64,000 bases of DNA from Demequina iriomotensis (GCF_000971395.1 NZ_BBME01000009.1:434001-498000), one strand, 5' to 3'; positions 1 through 8,972 are shown, counted from the first letter of the stretch. Program-made: numbers and translations. Notes: generated by a model from the letters alone, not told the origin.

Positions 1-459
1 CTGGTCATCCACGTCTCGATCGCGACGATCGTCACGGGCATCTTCGCGGTGTCCTTCATCGCGACCGCGCTGCAGCTCATGCGCGACTCGCGCGACCGCG
101 GCACGCGCTGGACCGGCGACCGGGTGCGATGGCTCGACGCCGTGCCGTCGGCGCCGGCGCTCGAGGCGCTGTCCTTCCGGCTCAACGCCGTCGGGTTCGT
201 GCTGTGGACGTTCACGGTGATGGCCGGCGCGATCTGGGCCGAGCACGCGTGGGGCCGCTACTGGGGCTGGGACCCCAAGGAGGTCTGGTCCTTCGTCATC
301 TGGGTGCTGTACGCGGCGTACCTGCACGCGCGCACCACGCAGGGCTGGGCGGGCCGCCGCAGCGCGTGGCTCGCGATCGCGGGCTTCGCGGCGCTTATCG
401 CCAACTTCACCGTCGTGAACCTGTTCTTCCAGGGGCTTCACACCTACGCGGGGTCCTGA
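1..459 (+). CDS. ccsB: Cytochrome c maturation protein CcsB/ResC, C-terminal part
   Basis: The reading frame is open from the first base, so the N-terminus lies outside the window and 152 residues remain. The signature WGRYWGWDPKEVWSF begins at base 250. It is the tryptophan-rich heme-handling motif of the CcsA/CcsB/CcmC family. Hydrophobic membrane segments lie on both sides of it, and the last one runs into the C-terminus. CcsB works with ResB/CcsA in system II cytochrome c biogenesis, moving heme across the membrane for attachment to apocytochromes. A resB partner would be expected upstream, outside the window. The next gene starts 4 nt after the stop. The family call is secure; only the truncated N-terminus cannot be assessed. 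Confidence 0.93.
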   Translation: MVIHVSIATIVTGIFAVSFIATALQLMRDSRDRGTRWTGDRVRWLDAVPSAPALEALSFRLNAVGFVLWTFTVMAGAIWAEHAWGRYWGWDPKEVWSFVIWVLYAAYLHARTTQGWAGRRSAWLAIAGFAALIANFTVVNLFFQGLHTYAGS

Positions 460-463
460 CCGG

Positions 464-1597
464 ATGAAGATCGCGCTGGTGCTGGACGACAGCATCGATC
501 GCCCCGACGGGGTCCAGCAGTACGTCCTCACCCTGGGGGCCTTCCTGTCCCGCGCGGGGCATGAGGTGCACTACCTGTGCTCGACCTCGTCCCGTTCGGA
601 CGTGACGGTCCACTCGCTCGCGCGCAACGTCGGTGTGACGTTCAACGGCAATGGGCTGCGGATCCCGCTGCCGACGTCGCGTCGGGCGATCCGTTCCTTG
701 CTCGACCAGGAGCGCTACGACGTCATCCACGTCCAGACCCCGCACTCGCCGCTGTTCGCGGCGCGCGTGGTGGACGAGGCGCGCAAGCTTCAGGCGCGCT
801 CGGTGCGCATCGTCGGGACGTTCCACATCCTGCCCGACTCCAAGGTGTCGGAATGGGGGACCCACGCGCTCGGGCGCGTGCTCGCGCGCAACCTGCGCCG
901 CTTCGATGCGTTCATGGCGGTGTCCGAGCCGGCCGCGGCCTTCGCGAGGCGCACCTTCGGGATCGCCGCCACCGTGGTGCCGTGCCCCGTGGACGTCACG
1001 CGCTTCGCGGACGATGCGGCGGGGCGCTCGCCGGTGCCCGGCTCGGACGGCCGGCTGGTGCTCGCGTTCCTCGGCCGACTGGTCGAGCGCAAGGGCGTGC
1101 TCGAGCTGGTGCGGGCGCTCGACGCGCTCCCGGCGGACGTCCAGGAGAGGCTCGAGGTGCGCATCGGCGGAAAGGGGCCCCTGCTCGGCGACCTGGAGGC
1201 GGCGGTCGAGGTCAGCGCGCTGCCGCACGTGTCCCTGCCCGGCTTCGTCGCCGAGGAGGACAAGGCGGCCTTCTACGCCGACGCCGACATCGCGGTGTTC
1301 CCCGCGACCGGCGGCGAGAGCTTCGGCATCGTGCTGGTCGAGGCGATGGCGTCCCAGGCGGGTCGCGGCGCGGGCGTGGTGCTCGCGGGCGCGAACCCCG
1401 GGTACCTGTCGGTGATCGGCGACGATCCTCGCGTGTCGGTGGACGCGCGCGACTCGGCGGCGTTCGCGGAGTCGCTGCGGGTGCTGATCTCGGACCCCGG
1501 CCTGCGCGCCGCGCTGCACGCGGAGCAGGCCGCGCGCGTGCAGCGCTTCGATGTGGAGCGCGTGGGCGCCCAGGTGCTCGAGGTGTACGGGGCCTGA
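464..1597 (+). CDS. Glycosyltransferase family 4 (PimA-like GT-B fold)
   Basis: This is a 377-residue GT-B glycosyltransferase. The N-terminus MKIALVLDDSIDRPDGVQQY resembles PimA-type enzymes (start of the acceptor domain, GGVQ-like loop). The donor-binding half carries FLGRLVERKGV and the E-x7-E signature in GESFGIVLVEAM, which contacts the nucleotide sugar in GT4 retaining enzymes. Length matches PimA (about 375-380 aa), but the mannosyltransferase role is not provable here. It starts 4 nt after ccsB with no clear Shine-Dalgarno sequence, suggesting coupled translation. It could equally glycosylate another lipid or a small molecule. No signal peptide is present, so it should act on the cytoplasmic membrane face. 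Confidence 0.85.
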   Translation: MKIALVLDDSIDRPDGVQQYVLTLGAFLSRAGHEVHYLCSTSSRSDVTVHSLARNVGVTFNGNGLRIPLPTSRRAIRSLLDQERYDVIHVQTPHSPLFAARVVDEARKLQARSVRIVGTFHILPDSKVSEWGTHALGRVLARNLRRFDAFMAVSEPAAAFARRTFGIAATVVPCPVDVTRFADDAAGRSPVPGSDGRLVLAFLGRLVERKGVLELVRALDALPADVQERLEVRIGGKGPLLGDLEAAVEVSALPHVSLPGFVAEEDKAAFYADADIAVFPATGGESFGIVLVEAMASQAGRGAGVVLAGANPGYLSVIGDDPRVSVDARDSAAFAESLRVLISDPGLRAALHAEQAARVQRFDVERVGAQVLEVYGA

Positions 1598-1619
1598 GGC
1601 TCCGCGCGTCGCGCTTCGG

Positions 1620-1750
1620 GAATGGGGCATCCACGGTCGGTTTCGACGGATGCGCGTGCGCCATGGGGCATTCTGCGCCGCGCCTGCGGTCAACGTGCCC
1701 CATAGGACGCGGCGGAGCGCCAGAATCGACCGCCAGTGCCCCATTTCGAG
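1620..1750. repeat. Large imperfect inverted repeat built on ATGGGGCA
   Basis: Two copies of (A/C)ATGGGGCA on the plus strand (1622 and 1662) are mirrored by TGCCCCAT at about 1696 and 1737. The flanks also pair: GGTCGGTT near 1636 against the complement of AATCGACC near 1725. The element sits between two converging genes (stops at 1597 and 1849), so a bidirectional terminator role is plausible. The same ATGGGGC core recurs at 12523-12578. Confidence 0.6.
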
Positions 1751-1815
1751 GGGTGGGGGGTCGGAGGGGGTCGGAGGGGGTCGATGGGGGGTCGGAGGGG
1801 TCGGAGCTGGAGGGT
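1751..1815. repeat. G-rich tandem repeat, potential G-quadruplex
   Basis: About five near-identical units of the type GGGGGTCGGA follow one another on the plus strand, giving many runs of four to six G separated by TCGA-like spacers. This fits the usual G-quadruplex pattern. It lies in the same convergent spacer as the inverted repeat, just downstream of the LacI-type gene's stop. Confidence 0.65.
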
Positions 1816-1848
1816 AGGAGGTGCTGCGGGGTTGGCGCGGGCGGGCTC

Positions 1849-2841
1849 TCAGCGCGGCTCCGCCGTCGACTCCCTCACCACCAGCGAGGTGTCCATCCTC
1901 ACGTGCTGCTCGCATGCCTCGCCGCCGACGAGCGCGAGGAGCATGTGCATCGCCTCCGCGCCCATCTCCTGCAGCGGCTGGCGCACGGTGGTGAGCGGGA
2001 CCGGCGCGGCGGCGGCCTCCGGGATGTCGTCGAACCCCACGATCGACAGGTCGTAGGGCACGGACAGGCCCATGTCGAGCGCGACGTCCATCGCCGCGAG
2101 GGCCGTCGTGTCGTTCGCCGCGAAGATCGCGGTGGGACGCTCGGGGAGGCTCAGCATCGACTCGGCGGCATGGGCGGCGAGCTCGGGCTCGTAGTTGGTC
2201 TCGACCACCAGGTCCTCGTCGATCTCGACGCCGGCCGCCTCCATCGCGGTGCGGAACCCCTCCTCGCGGCGCCGGCCGGAGTCGAGGTCGTGACGTCCGC
2301 CCAGGAAGGCGACGCGACGGTGGCCGAGCTCGATCAGGTGCGTGGTCGCGGCCCGCGCACCGGCGACGTTGTGCGAGTCGACGGTGGGCAGCGAGGACGG
2401 GCCGTAGTGCGGGTCGATCGCGACCACGGGCACGCCGGTGGCCGTGTTGAGCACGGTCGGTGTCACCAGGATCGCGCCGTCGATGAGGGTGCCACCGAGT
2501 CGAGCGAGCGAGCGCCGCTCCCAGCCGTGACCGTGGCCGCCCGAGTGCGCGAGCAGTTCGTACCCGCTGCCCTCGGCGGCGGCCCACGCGCCCTTCATCA
2601 GCTCTGCTGAGAAGGGCTCGAAGCCGCCGACCAGGATGCCGAGCACGTTGGTGCGCTGCCCGCGCAGGCCCGCGGCCGAGAGGTTGCCGGCGTAGCCGAC
2701 CTCGTCGATGACCTCCTGGACCCGCGCGACGGTCTCCTTCGACACCCCGTAGCGGCCGTTGACCACCTTCGAGACGGTGGCGACCGACACCCCCGCGAGG
2801 CGCGCGACGTCGGCGAGCTTGACCCGTGCGACCGGTTCCAT
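1849..2841 (-). CDS. LacI-family transcriptional regulator
   Basis: This is a 330-residue LacI/GalR repressor. The N-terminal helix-turn-helix and hinge are clear (KLADVARLAGVSVATVSKVV, starting near residue 7), followed by the periplasmic-binding-like sensor domain (NVLGILV, AIFAANDTTALAAM, IVGFDDIP, TTVRQP). It is divergent from the sugar ABC operon. A perfect palindrome (2923-2936) lies between them, so it most likely represses that operon and is released by the imported sugar or a hydrolysis product. An in-frame ATG at 2865 would add eight residues. I prefer 2841 because family proteins begin just before the helix-turn-helix, although neither start has a strong Shine-Dalgarno sequence. 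Confidence 0.93.
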   Translation of the reverse strand: MEPVARVKLADVARLAGVSVATVSKVVNGRYGVSKETVARVQEVIDEVGYAGNLSAAGLRGQRTNVLGILVGGFEPFSAELMKGAWAAAEGSGYELLAHSGGHGHGWERRSLARLGGTLIDGAILVTPTVLNTATGVPVVAIDPHYGPSSLPTVDSHNVAGARAATTHLIELGHRRVAFLGGRHDLDSGRRREEGFRTAMEAAGVEIDEDLVVETNYEPELAAHAAESMLSLPERPTAIFAANDTTALAAMDVALDMGLSVPYDLSIVGFDDIPEAAAAPVPLTTVRQPLQEMGAEAMHMLLALVGGEACEQHVRMDTSLVVRESTAEPR

Positions 2842-2922
2842 GCCCGCATCGTATCCGCGCCGCATCGTCCGCGAGACCGCGACGCGACCATCCGGCCGCG
2901 CCGGAGAACCCCGTTGCGAAAA

Positions 2923-2936
2923 CGTTATCGATAACG
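2923..2936. promoter_or_regulatory. LacI-type operator, perfect 14-bp palindrome
   Basis: CGTTATCGATAACG is a perfect inverted repeat with a central CG, as is usual for LacI/GalR operators. It lies between the LacI-type gene (start 2841) and the sugar-binding protein (start 3010). It is the natural candidate site for the neighbouring repressor. Confidence 0.7.
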
Positions 2937-3009
2937 ATTGACGCGATGGCGCCGCGCATGTGAGACTCGCGCTGTTCGACCTGAGTCAATGGAGACGAAA
3001 GGGGACATC

Positions 3010-4368
3010 ATGGCGAACATGCGACGTGCTGCTGCGGGAGCGGCGATCGCGGCATCCATGGCCTTGCTGGCGGCCTGCAGCTCGAACGGGGGCGACGGCG
3101 ACGCCACCCCCGACGCGGGGGCGACGTCCGGCGGGGGCGGAGGCGGCGACGAGCCGGTCACCCTCACCTGGTGGCACAACGGCGTGGCGGGAGACACCGG
3201 CGAGAACTCGCTCGGCGACTACTGGGACACGGTGGCGGCCGACTACATGGCCGCGAACCCGAACGTCACCATCGAGATCGAGCAGATCCAGAACGAGGAC
3301 CTCCAGCGGACCCGCATCCCCACCGCGCTGCAGTCGGGCGACGCGCCCGACCTGTTCCAGCAGTGGGGCGGCGGCGAGATGGCGGCGCAGGCGGAGGCCG
3401 GCTACCTCATGGACCTCTCGGACGTGCTGGCGGACGACATCGGCCGCCTGGGCGGCGGCGTCGCGCCGTGGCAGGTGGACGGCGTCACGTACGGCCTTCC
3501 GTTCCAGTTCGCAGTCGAGGGCATCTGGTACCGCCCGAGCCTGTTCGCGGAGGCCGGCATCGCCGACGTCCCGACCACCATGGACGAGCTGAACGATGCG
3601 GTCCAGAAGCTCAAGGACGCGGACATCGTGCCCATCGCCGTGGGTGCCGCGGACAAGTGGCCCGCGGCTCACTGGTGGTACAACTTCGCGCTGCGCTCGT
3701 GCACGCAGGACACGGTCGCCAACGCGGGCACCTCGCTCGACTTCTCCGACCCGTGCTGGGTCGCGGCGGGCGACGCGCTCCAGGAGTTCCTCGGCACCGA
3801 GCCGTTCCAGCCGCAGTTCACCTCGACGGTCGCGCAGACCGGCGCCACGTCCTCGGCGGGCATGGTCGCCAACGGCAAGGCCGCGATGGAGCTCATGGGC
3901 CAGTGGAACTACTTCGTCTACGAGGGCTTCACCGACGGCTCCGACGAGGCCAAGGCGGCGCTGCACGAGGACCTCGACTGGTTCCCGATGCCCGCGGTCG
4001 AGGGCGGCGCGGGCGACCCGTCCGCCGCGATGGGCGGCGGCGACGGCTTCTCCTGCTTCGTGGACGCGCCGCCCGAGTGCGCCGACTTCCTCGCGTACAT
4101 CGTGAGCGACGACGTCCAGCGCGGCTACGCCGAGGCGGTGGGCGGCCTGCCCGTCGCGCCGGCCGCGGCCGATGCGGTCACGGACCCGGTCCTGCAGAAG
4201 ATCGCGCAGACCACGTCCAGCGCAGCGTACGTCCAGCTGTGGATGGACACCCTGCTCGGCCCGAACGTCGGCGGAGCGATGAACGACGGCATCGTCAACA
4301 TCTTCAACGGCACCGGGGACTCCCAGGCCGTGGTCGACGCGATGATCGCCGCCGCCGCCACCTCCTGA
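3010..4368 (+). CDS. Sugar ABC transporter substrate-binding lipoprotein
   Basis: This is a 452-residue extracellular solute-binding protein, family 1. The start at 3010 is chosen for the AAAGGGG Shine-Dalgarno sequence 6 nt upstream and the immediate signal peptide. The lipobox LAAC places the lipidated cysteine at residue 23, followed by a Gly/Asp-rich tether. The mature part begins VTLTWWHNG, typical of oligosaccharide-binding proteins, and continues with a PDLFQQWGG-type segment. It captures a sugar (probably a glucoside or oligosaccharide, given the GH3 gene in the operon) and passes it to the two permeases downstream. The gene is divergent from a LacI regulator and has an operator-like palindrome at 2923-2936. 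Confidence 0.93.
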   Translation: MANMRRAAAGAAIAASMALLAACSSNGGDGDATPDAGATSGGGGGGDEPVTLTWWHNGVAGDTGENSLGDYWDTVAADYMAANPNVTIEIEQIQNEDLQRTRIPTALQSGDAPDLFQQWGGGEMAAQAEAGYLMDLSDVLADDIGRLGGGVAPWQVDGVTYGLPFQFAVEGIWYRPSLFAEAGIADVPTTMDELNDAVQKLKDADIVPIAVGAADKWPAAHWWYNFALRSCTQDTVANAGTSLDFSDPCWVAAGDALQEFLGTEPFQPQFTSTVAQTGATSSAGMVANGKAAMELMGQWNYFVYEGFTDGSDEAKAALHEDLDWFPMPAVEGGAGDPSAAMGGGDGFSCFVDAPPECADFLAYIVSDDVQRGYAEAVGGLPVAPAAADAVTDPVLQKIAQTTSSAAYVQLWMDTLLGPNVGGAMNDGIVNIFNGTGDSQAVVDAMIAAAATS

Positions 4369-4406
4369 CCGACCGCCACCGAGATCCAAGAAAGCGAGTC
4401 TCCCTG

Positions 4407-5450
4407 GTGACCGCACTGGAGGCCTCGGGTCGGAACGCGGGCCCCGCCGTCGAGCAATCGACGGCGGGGTCCCGCCCCCTGACCCCAGCAACGCAGCACC
4501 CCCGCCGCGACGGTGTCCGCAAGTGGGCGGAGATCGCCCTCTTCGTGGGACCCGCGCTGGTCCTGTTCCTCACCTTCGTCGTGTACCCGGTCGTCTCAGC
4601 CGCGCGGTACAGCCTCTACAAGTGGAACGGCGTCTCGCAGTTCTCCGACGCCGAGTTCGTGGGGTTCTCGAACTACACGCGCGCGCTGTGGGGCGGCAGC
4701 GACCCCGCCACGCAGCAGGCGTTCAAGACCGCCTACTCCCAGCCGTTCTGGGAGGCGCTCAGCCACAACTTCGCGATCATCGGGCTGTCGCTGGCGATCC
4801 AGCTGCCCGTCGCCCTGCTGGTCGCGCTCACGCTCAACCGCAGGTTCCGCGGGCGGGCTTTCACCCGCGTGGTGATCTTCGCGCCCTACGTGCTCAGCGA
4901 GGTCATCGCGGGGACGATGTGGCTCATCATCTTCGACCCCAACGGCATCGCGACGCAGTGGACGCGCGCGATCGGGCTCGACATGCCGGCCGGCGGCTGG
5001 TTCGAGGACCCGACGTGGGGCTTCTGGACCGTCTTCTTCATCATCACGTGGAAGTACGTCGGGCTCGCGATCATCCTGTTCCTCGCCGGGCTGTCCGGCG
5101 TGAGCGAGGACCTGCAGGAGGCCGCAGCGATCGACGGCGCGAGCTGGTGGCAGATCCAGTGGCGCATCAACATCCCGCTCATCGGACCCACCATCCGCAT
5201 CTGGGCCTTCCTGTCGATCATCGGCTCGATCCAGCTCTTCGACATGGTGTGGGTGCTCAACCGCGGCGGCACCGCGGGCCAGTACTCGACCATCGCGAGC
5301 TACATGATGCAGATCGGCTTCTTCCGCTCCGACTGGGGCTACGGCTCGGCGATCGCGGTGATCATGTTCCTCCTGTCGTTCGTCATCGCCCTCGCCTACA
5401 TGGCGACCATCCTGCGGCGCGACAACGCCAACCCCCGGAAGGCGAGGTGA
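4407..5450 (+). CDS. Sugar ABC transporter permease, MalF type
   Basis: This is a 347-residue inner-membrane permease. A cytoplasmic N-terminal stretch of about 40 residues precedes the first membrane helix (IALFVGPALVLFLTFVVYPV). The EAA loop that docks the ATPase is visible as EAAAIDGASWWQIQWRINIP. The GTG start at 4407 is 38 nt after the binding-protein gene with only a weak AAGAAAGCGAG upstream. It should form the translocation channel with the next gene. No ATP-binding subunit is encoded in the cluster; in many actinobacteria a shared MsiK-type ATPase encoded elsewhere serves such importers. Confidence 0.92.
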   Translation: MTALEASGRNAGPAVEQSTAGSRPLTPATQHPRRDGVRKWAEIALFVGPALVLFLTFVVYPVVSAARYSLYKWNGVSQFSDAEFVGFSNYTRALWGGSDPATQQAFKTAYSQPFWEALSHNFAIIGLSLAIQLPVALLVALTLNRRFRGRAFTRVVIFAPYVLSEVIAGTMWLIIFDPNGIATQWTRAIGLDMPAGGWFEDPTWGFWTVFFIITWKYVGLAIILFLAGLSGVSEDLQEAAAIDGASWWQIQWRINIPLIGPTIRIWAFLSIIGSIQLFDMVWVLNRGGTAGQYSTIASYMMQIGFFRSDWGYGSAIAVIMFLLSFVIALAYMATILRRDNANPRKAR

Positions 5451-5455
5451 CGGCC

Positions 5456-6346
5456 ATGTCCGTCGACACGCAGCGCGCCGGCGCATCGTCCACCCGCACC
5501 CCGCGACCCCGCCGCGGCGGGGGGCTCATGCCCGAGGGCTCGACGTACCTCGCGATCGGCATCGGGCTCGTGGGTGTCGCGCTCACGCTCGGCCCGATCG
5601 CCTACCTCATCCTCGGCGGCTTCCGGACTCAGGGAGACCTCGCGGCGAACCCGACCGGGCTGCCCGATCCGTTCCAGTGGCAGAACTACTGGGAGATCCT
5701 GTCGGGGCCGCTCTTCTGGCGTCAGCTGCTCAACTCCACCCTGGTCGCCGTCGCGACGACCGCGGCGGTGGTGCTGTTCGGCACCATGGCCGCCTACCCG
5801 CTGTCGCGCTACCGGTTCCGGGGCCGCGAGCTCGTGTTCGTCATCTTCACCACCGGTCTCATGTTCCCCCTGACGGTCGCGGTGCTGCCGCTGTACCTGC
5901 TGCTGCGCGACCTCGGCATCAGCGGCCTGTGGGGCCTGGTGATCCCTCAGATCGCGTTCGCGCTGCCGGTCACCATCATCATCCTCAGGCCCTTCATCGC
6001 GGCGCTGCCGAAGGAGCTCGAGGAGGCGTCATTCATGGACGGCATCACGCGCATCGGCTTCTTCTGGCGCATGCTGCTGCCGCTCGCGCGGCCCGCGATG
6101 GTGACCGTGGGCGTGCTCGCGTTCATCGGCTCGTGGAACGCCTACCTGCTGCCGCTGCTGCTGCTCACGGGCGACCCGTCCGGCATGACCCTCCCGCTCG
6201 GCGTCACCACGTTCCAGGGCCAGCACTCCGCCGCGACGACGATGATCATGGCCTACACGTCGCTCGCGATGCTCCCCGCGCTCGCGTTCTTCCTGCTGAT
6301 GGAGCGGCGCATCGTCGACGGGCTCACCGGCGCGGTGAAGGGATGA
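5456..6346 (+). CDS. Sugar ABC transporter permease, MalG type
   Basis: This is a 296-residue permease starting 5 nt after its partner. It has six predicted membrane segments and an EAA loop (EASFMDGITRIGFFWRMLLP) matching MalG-like subunits. The sequence GGFRTQGDLAANPTGLPDP after the first helix is typical of carbohydrate ABC permeases. Its stop overlaps the start of the GH3 gene by 4 nt (ATGA), so import and hydrolysis of the sugar are translationally coupled. Confidence 0.93.
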   Translation: MSVDTQRAGASSTRTPRPRRGGGLMPEGSTYLAIGIGLVGVALTLGPIAYLILGGFRTQGDLAANPTGLPDPFQWQNYWEILSGPLFWRQLLNSTLVAVATTAAVVLFGTMAAYPLSRYRFRGRELVFVIFTTGLMFPLTVAVLPLYLLLRDLGISGLWGLVIPQIAFALPVTIIILRPFIAALPKELEEASFMDGITRIGFFWRMLLPLARPAMVTVGVLAFIGSWNAYLLPLLLLTGDPSGMTLPLGVTTFQGQHSAATTMIMAYTSLAMLPALAFFLLMERRIVDGLTGAVKG

Positions 6347-8655
6347 CGGCCGTGGACGCCCCCGTGTCGGGTCGGGTCGCGGCGCTGGTCGCCGACATGA
6401 CGCTCGAGGAGAAGCTCGCCCAGATCACCGGCTTCTGGGAGGACGAGAAGGGCGACGTGGTCGCGCCGCTCCAGGGCGAGGTCTCCGTCACGGGCGGCCT
6501 CGACGAGGCGACGCGCCACGGCATCGGCCACTTCACGCGCATCTACGGCACCACCCCCGTGGAGGCCGATGCGCGGGCGCGGGTCCTGTGGGAGCGCCAG
6601 CGCGCGCTCGTCACGGGCACGCGGCTGGGCATCCCCGCCATCGTCCACGAGGAGATCCTCACCGGGCTCTCGGCCTGGAAGGCCGCGACGTACCCGGGCC
6701 CGCTCACGTGGGGCGCGACGTTCGACCCCGCGCTCATCGCCCGCATGGGGGCGCTCATCGGGCGCGACTGCCGCGCCCTCGGCGTCCATCAGGGCCTCGC
6801 GCCGGTGCTCGACGTGGTCCGCGACCCGCGGTGGGGCCGCGTCGAGGAGTGCATCGGCGAGGATCCCTACCTTGTCGGCGAGCTCGGCACGGCGTACGTC
6901 GAGGGGGTCCAGTCCGAGGGCGTGCACGCGACGCTCAAGCACTTCGTCGGCTACTCCGCGTCGGCCGCCGGGCGGAACTTCGGCCCGGTGGCGATGGGTC
7001 CCCGCGAGCTGCGCGACGTCATGATGGTCCCGTTCGAGATGGCCGTGATCGACGGCGGCGTGCGCTCCGTCATGCACGCCTACACGGAGATCGACGGCGT
7101 CCCCACCGCGGCGGACGGCTCGCTGCTCACCGGGGTGCTCCGCGACGAGTGGGGCTTCGACGGCGTGGTCGTGGCCGACTACTTCGGGGTCGCGTTCCTC
7201 CACCTGCTCCACGGCATCGCCGCCGACCTGGGCGAGGCGGCGGCGCTCGCCCTCGCGGCCGGCGTCGACGTCGAGCTGCCCACGGGGGACGCCTACCTCG
7301 CCCCGCTCGCCGCGGCGGTGCGCTCCGGCGCGGTGGACGAGTCGCTCGTCGACCGCGCGGTCGCCCGCGTCCTCGCGCAGAAGGAGGCGTTGGGCCTGCT
7401 CGACGCCGACTTCGCGGACGAGCCGCCGAGCGGCGTCGACCTCGACGGCCCCGAGCATCGCGAGGTCGCCCGCCTGATCGCGGAACGCGGCATCGTGCTG
7501 CTGGCGAACGACGGCACGCTGCCGCTCGCGCCCCGGGGGGACGATGCGCCGGGCGCGCCCCGGGCGGACGATGCGCCGGGCGCGCCCCGCCTCGCCGTCA
7601 TCGGCCCGAACGCCGACCGCTACCAGGCGATGTTCGGCTGCTACTCGTTCGCCAACCACGTGCTCGACAAGCGCCCCGGCACGGAGCTCGGCCTCGAGGT
7701 CCCGACCGTGCTCGACGCGATCCGCGACGAGCTGGGTCCGGTCCTGAGCGCGCGCGGCTGCGACGTCCAGGGCACCGACGCGTCGGGCATCCCGGAGGCG
7801 GTCGCCGCCGCGGCGGCGGCGAACGTGGCCGTCGTCGTGGTCGGCGATCAGGCCGGGCTGTTCGGCCGCGGCACCTCGGGCGAGGGCTGCGACACGGACT
7901 CGCTCGAGCTGCCGGGGGTGCAGCGCGCCCTGGTCGAGGCCGTGATCGAGACCGGGACGCCCGTGGTGCTGGTGCTGCTCACCGGACGCCCGTACGCGAT
8001 CGGCTGGGCGCTCGAGCGTTGCGCCGCGGTGGTGCAGGCGTTCTTCCCCGGCGAGGAGGGCGCGGCCGCCATCGCGGGGGTCCTGTCGGGACGCGTCAAC
8101 CCCTCCGGCCGCCTGCCCGTGAGCATCCCGCGCGACACGGGCGCGCAGCCCGCCACGTACCTGCATCCGCGGCTCGGCGAGGACTCGGACGTGACGAACC
8201 TGTCCTCGACGCCTCCACTGACCTTCGGCGAAGGGCTGTCCTACACCTCCTTCTCCTACGCCGACCTGGCCGTGGCGGGCGCGCCGACCGACGGCACGAT
8301 GCGGGTGGCGGTCACCGTGCGCAACACGGGAGAGCGCGATGGCGAGGAGGTGGTGCAGGTCTACGCGCACCAGCGGCGCGCGTCGATCACGCGGCCCGTC
8401 GCGCAGCTCGCGGGCTTCGCCCGCGTGGCGCTCGCGGCGGGCGAGGCGCGGCGCGTCACGCTCGACATCCCCGCGGCCCGCCTGGCCCTCACCGGCCGCG
8501 ACCTGGTGCGCGCGGTCGAGCCGGGCGCGATCGAGCTGTGGGTCGGGACGCCGCGCCACCGCATCGTCGAGGCCGTCGCGGTGCTCGATGGTGCGCGGAC
8601 GCCGGTCGGCCGCGCGACGGCACGCCGGGGAAGGTTCGCGGTGGACGGGGTCTGA
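6343..8655 (+). CDS. Glycoside hydrolase family 3, cytoplasmic beta-glucosidase/xylosidase
   Basis: This is a 770-residue GH3 enzyme without a signal peptide, so it acts on imported sugar in the cytoplasm. The N-terminal barrel shows KHFVGYSAS and the nucleophile segment GVVVADYFG (Asp279). The second alpha/beta domain follows (AVIGPNAD, VVVGDQAGLFGRGTSGEG, PSGRLPVSIPRD), then a C-terminal fibronectin-III-like domain (TVRNTGERDGEEVVQVY). Overlap with the permease stop places it in the ABC operon. GH3 includes beta-glucosidases, xylosidases and others, so the exact substrate is open. A 27-bp tandem duplication at 7531-7584 makes a short PRGDDAPGA-type linker between domains. Confidence 0.92.
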   Translation: MTAVDAPVSGRVAALVADMTLEEKLAQITGFWEDEKGDVVAPLQGEVSVTGGLDEATRHGIGHFTRIYGTTPVEADARARVLWERQRALVTGTRLGIPAIVHEEILTGLSAWKAATYPGPLTWGATFDPALIARMGALIGRDCRALGVHQGLAPVLDVVRDPRWGRVEECIGEDPYLVGELGTAYVEGVQSEGVHATLKHFVGYSASAAGRNFGPVAMGPRELRDVMMVPFEMAVIDGGVRSVMHAYTEIDGVPTAADGSLLTGVLRDEWGFDGVVVADYFGVAFLHLLHGIAADLGEAAALALAAGVDVELPTGDAYLAPLAAAVRSGAVDESLVDRAVARVLAQKEALGLLDADFADEPPSGVDLDGPEHREVARLIAERGIVLLANDGTLPLAPRGDDAPGAPRADDAPGAPRLAVIGPNADRYQAMFGCYSFANHVLDKRPGTELGLEVPTVLDAIRDELGPVLSARGCDVQGTDASGIPEAVAAAAAANVAVVVVGDQAGLFGRGTSGEGCDTDSLELPGVQRALVEAVIETGTPVVLVLLTGRPYAIGWALERCAAVVQAFFPGEEGAAAIAGVLSGRVNPSGRLPVSIPRDTGAQPATYLHPRLGEDSDVTNLSSTPPLTFGEGLSYTSFSYADLAVAGAPTDGTMRVAVTVRNTGERDGEEVVQVYAHQRRASITRPVAQLAGFARVALAAGEARRVTLDIPAARLALTGRDLVRAVEPGAIELWVGTPRHRIVEAVAVLDGARTPVGRATARRGRFAVDGV
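7531..7584 (+). repeat. 27-bp in-frame tandem duplication inside the GH3 gene
   Basis: Two adjacent 27-bp units differ at one base and encode PRGDDAPGA then PRADDAPGA. Each unit contains one exact GGACGATGCG. The duplication lies between the barrel and the second domain, where length change should be tolerated. Confidence 0.9.
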
Positions 8656-8656
8656 A

Positions 8657-8941
8657 TCAGCCGCTGCGGCGCTTGCGGCGCCCCTGCTCGCGCAGCCACG
8701 CCAGGTACTCGGGGTCGTCGTCGGGCGCGACGGGACCCTTCCGCGGCGCGGGTCCGCTATCGGGGCGCAGCAGCTTGAGGACGATCCACGCGAGCGCGCC
8801 CACGAACGGCAGGAACAGCACGATCGCGGTCCACAGGCCCTTGGTGACCCCGTACGGCTCGCGCTCCGGGCGCTGCCACACGTCCGCGAGGGCGTAGATC
8901 ACGAGGCCCAGATAGACGAGCAGCGGAAGCACCTTGAGCAT
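8657..8941 (-). CDS. PLDc_N-type small membrane protein
   Basis: This 94-residue protein has two membrane segments (VLPLLVYLGLVIYALADVW and TAIVLFLPFVGALAWIVLKL) and a basic, charged C-terminus. The pattern, including W-x-x-IVLFLPFVGALAWIV, matches the phospholipase D N-terminal domain found alone in many actinobacterial membrane proteins. Its molecular role is unknown. It converges on the GH3 gene, with only 1 nt between the two stops. Confidence 0.8.
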   Translation of the reverse strand: MLKVLPLLVYLGLVIYALADVWQRPEREPYGVTKGLWTAIVLFLPFVGALAWIVLKLLRPDSGPAPRKGPVAPDDDPEYLAWLREQGRRKRRSG

Positions 8942-8960
8942 CCCTCAAGCCTACGCCGCG

Positions 8961-8966
8961 TAACCT
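8961..8966 (+). promoter_or_regulatory. -10 element, probable leaderless start of DUF4229 gene
   Basis: TAACCT lies 6 nt before the ATG at 8973. There is no Shine-Dalgarno sequence, and the spacing would start the transcript at or next to the A of the ATG. Confidence 0.5.
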
Positions 8967-8972
8967 TGACGC

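Noticed and set aside
1598-1848. Possible small genes in the GT4/LacI spacer
   Set aside because: All open frames there consist of translated repeats (Gly/Arg/Ser tracts) with no start signals. The region is better explained as repeats and termination.
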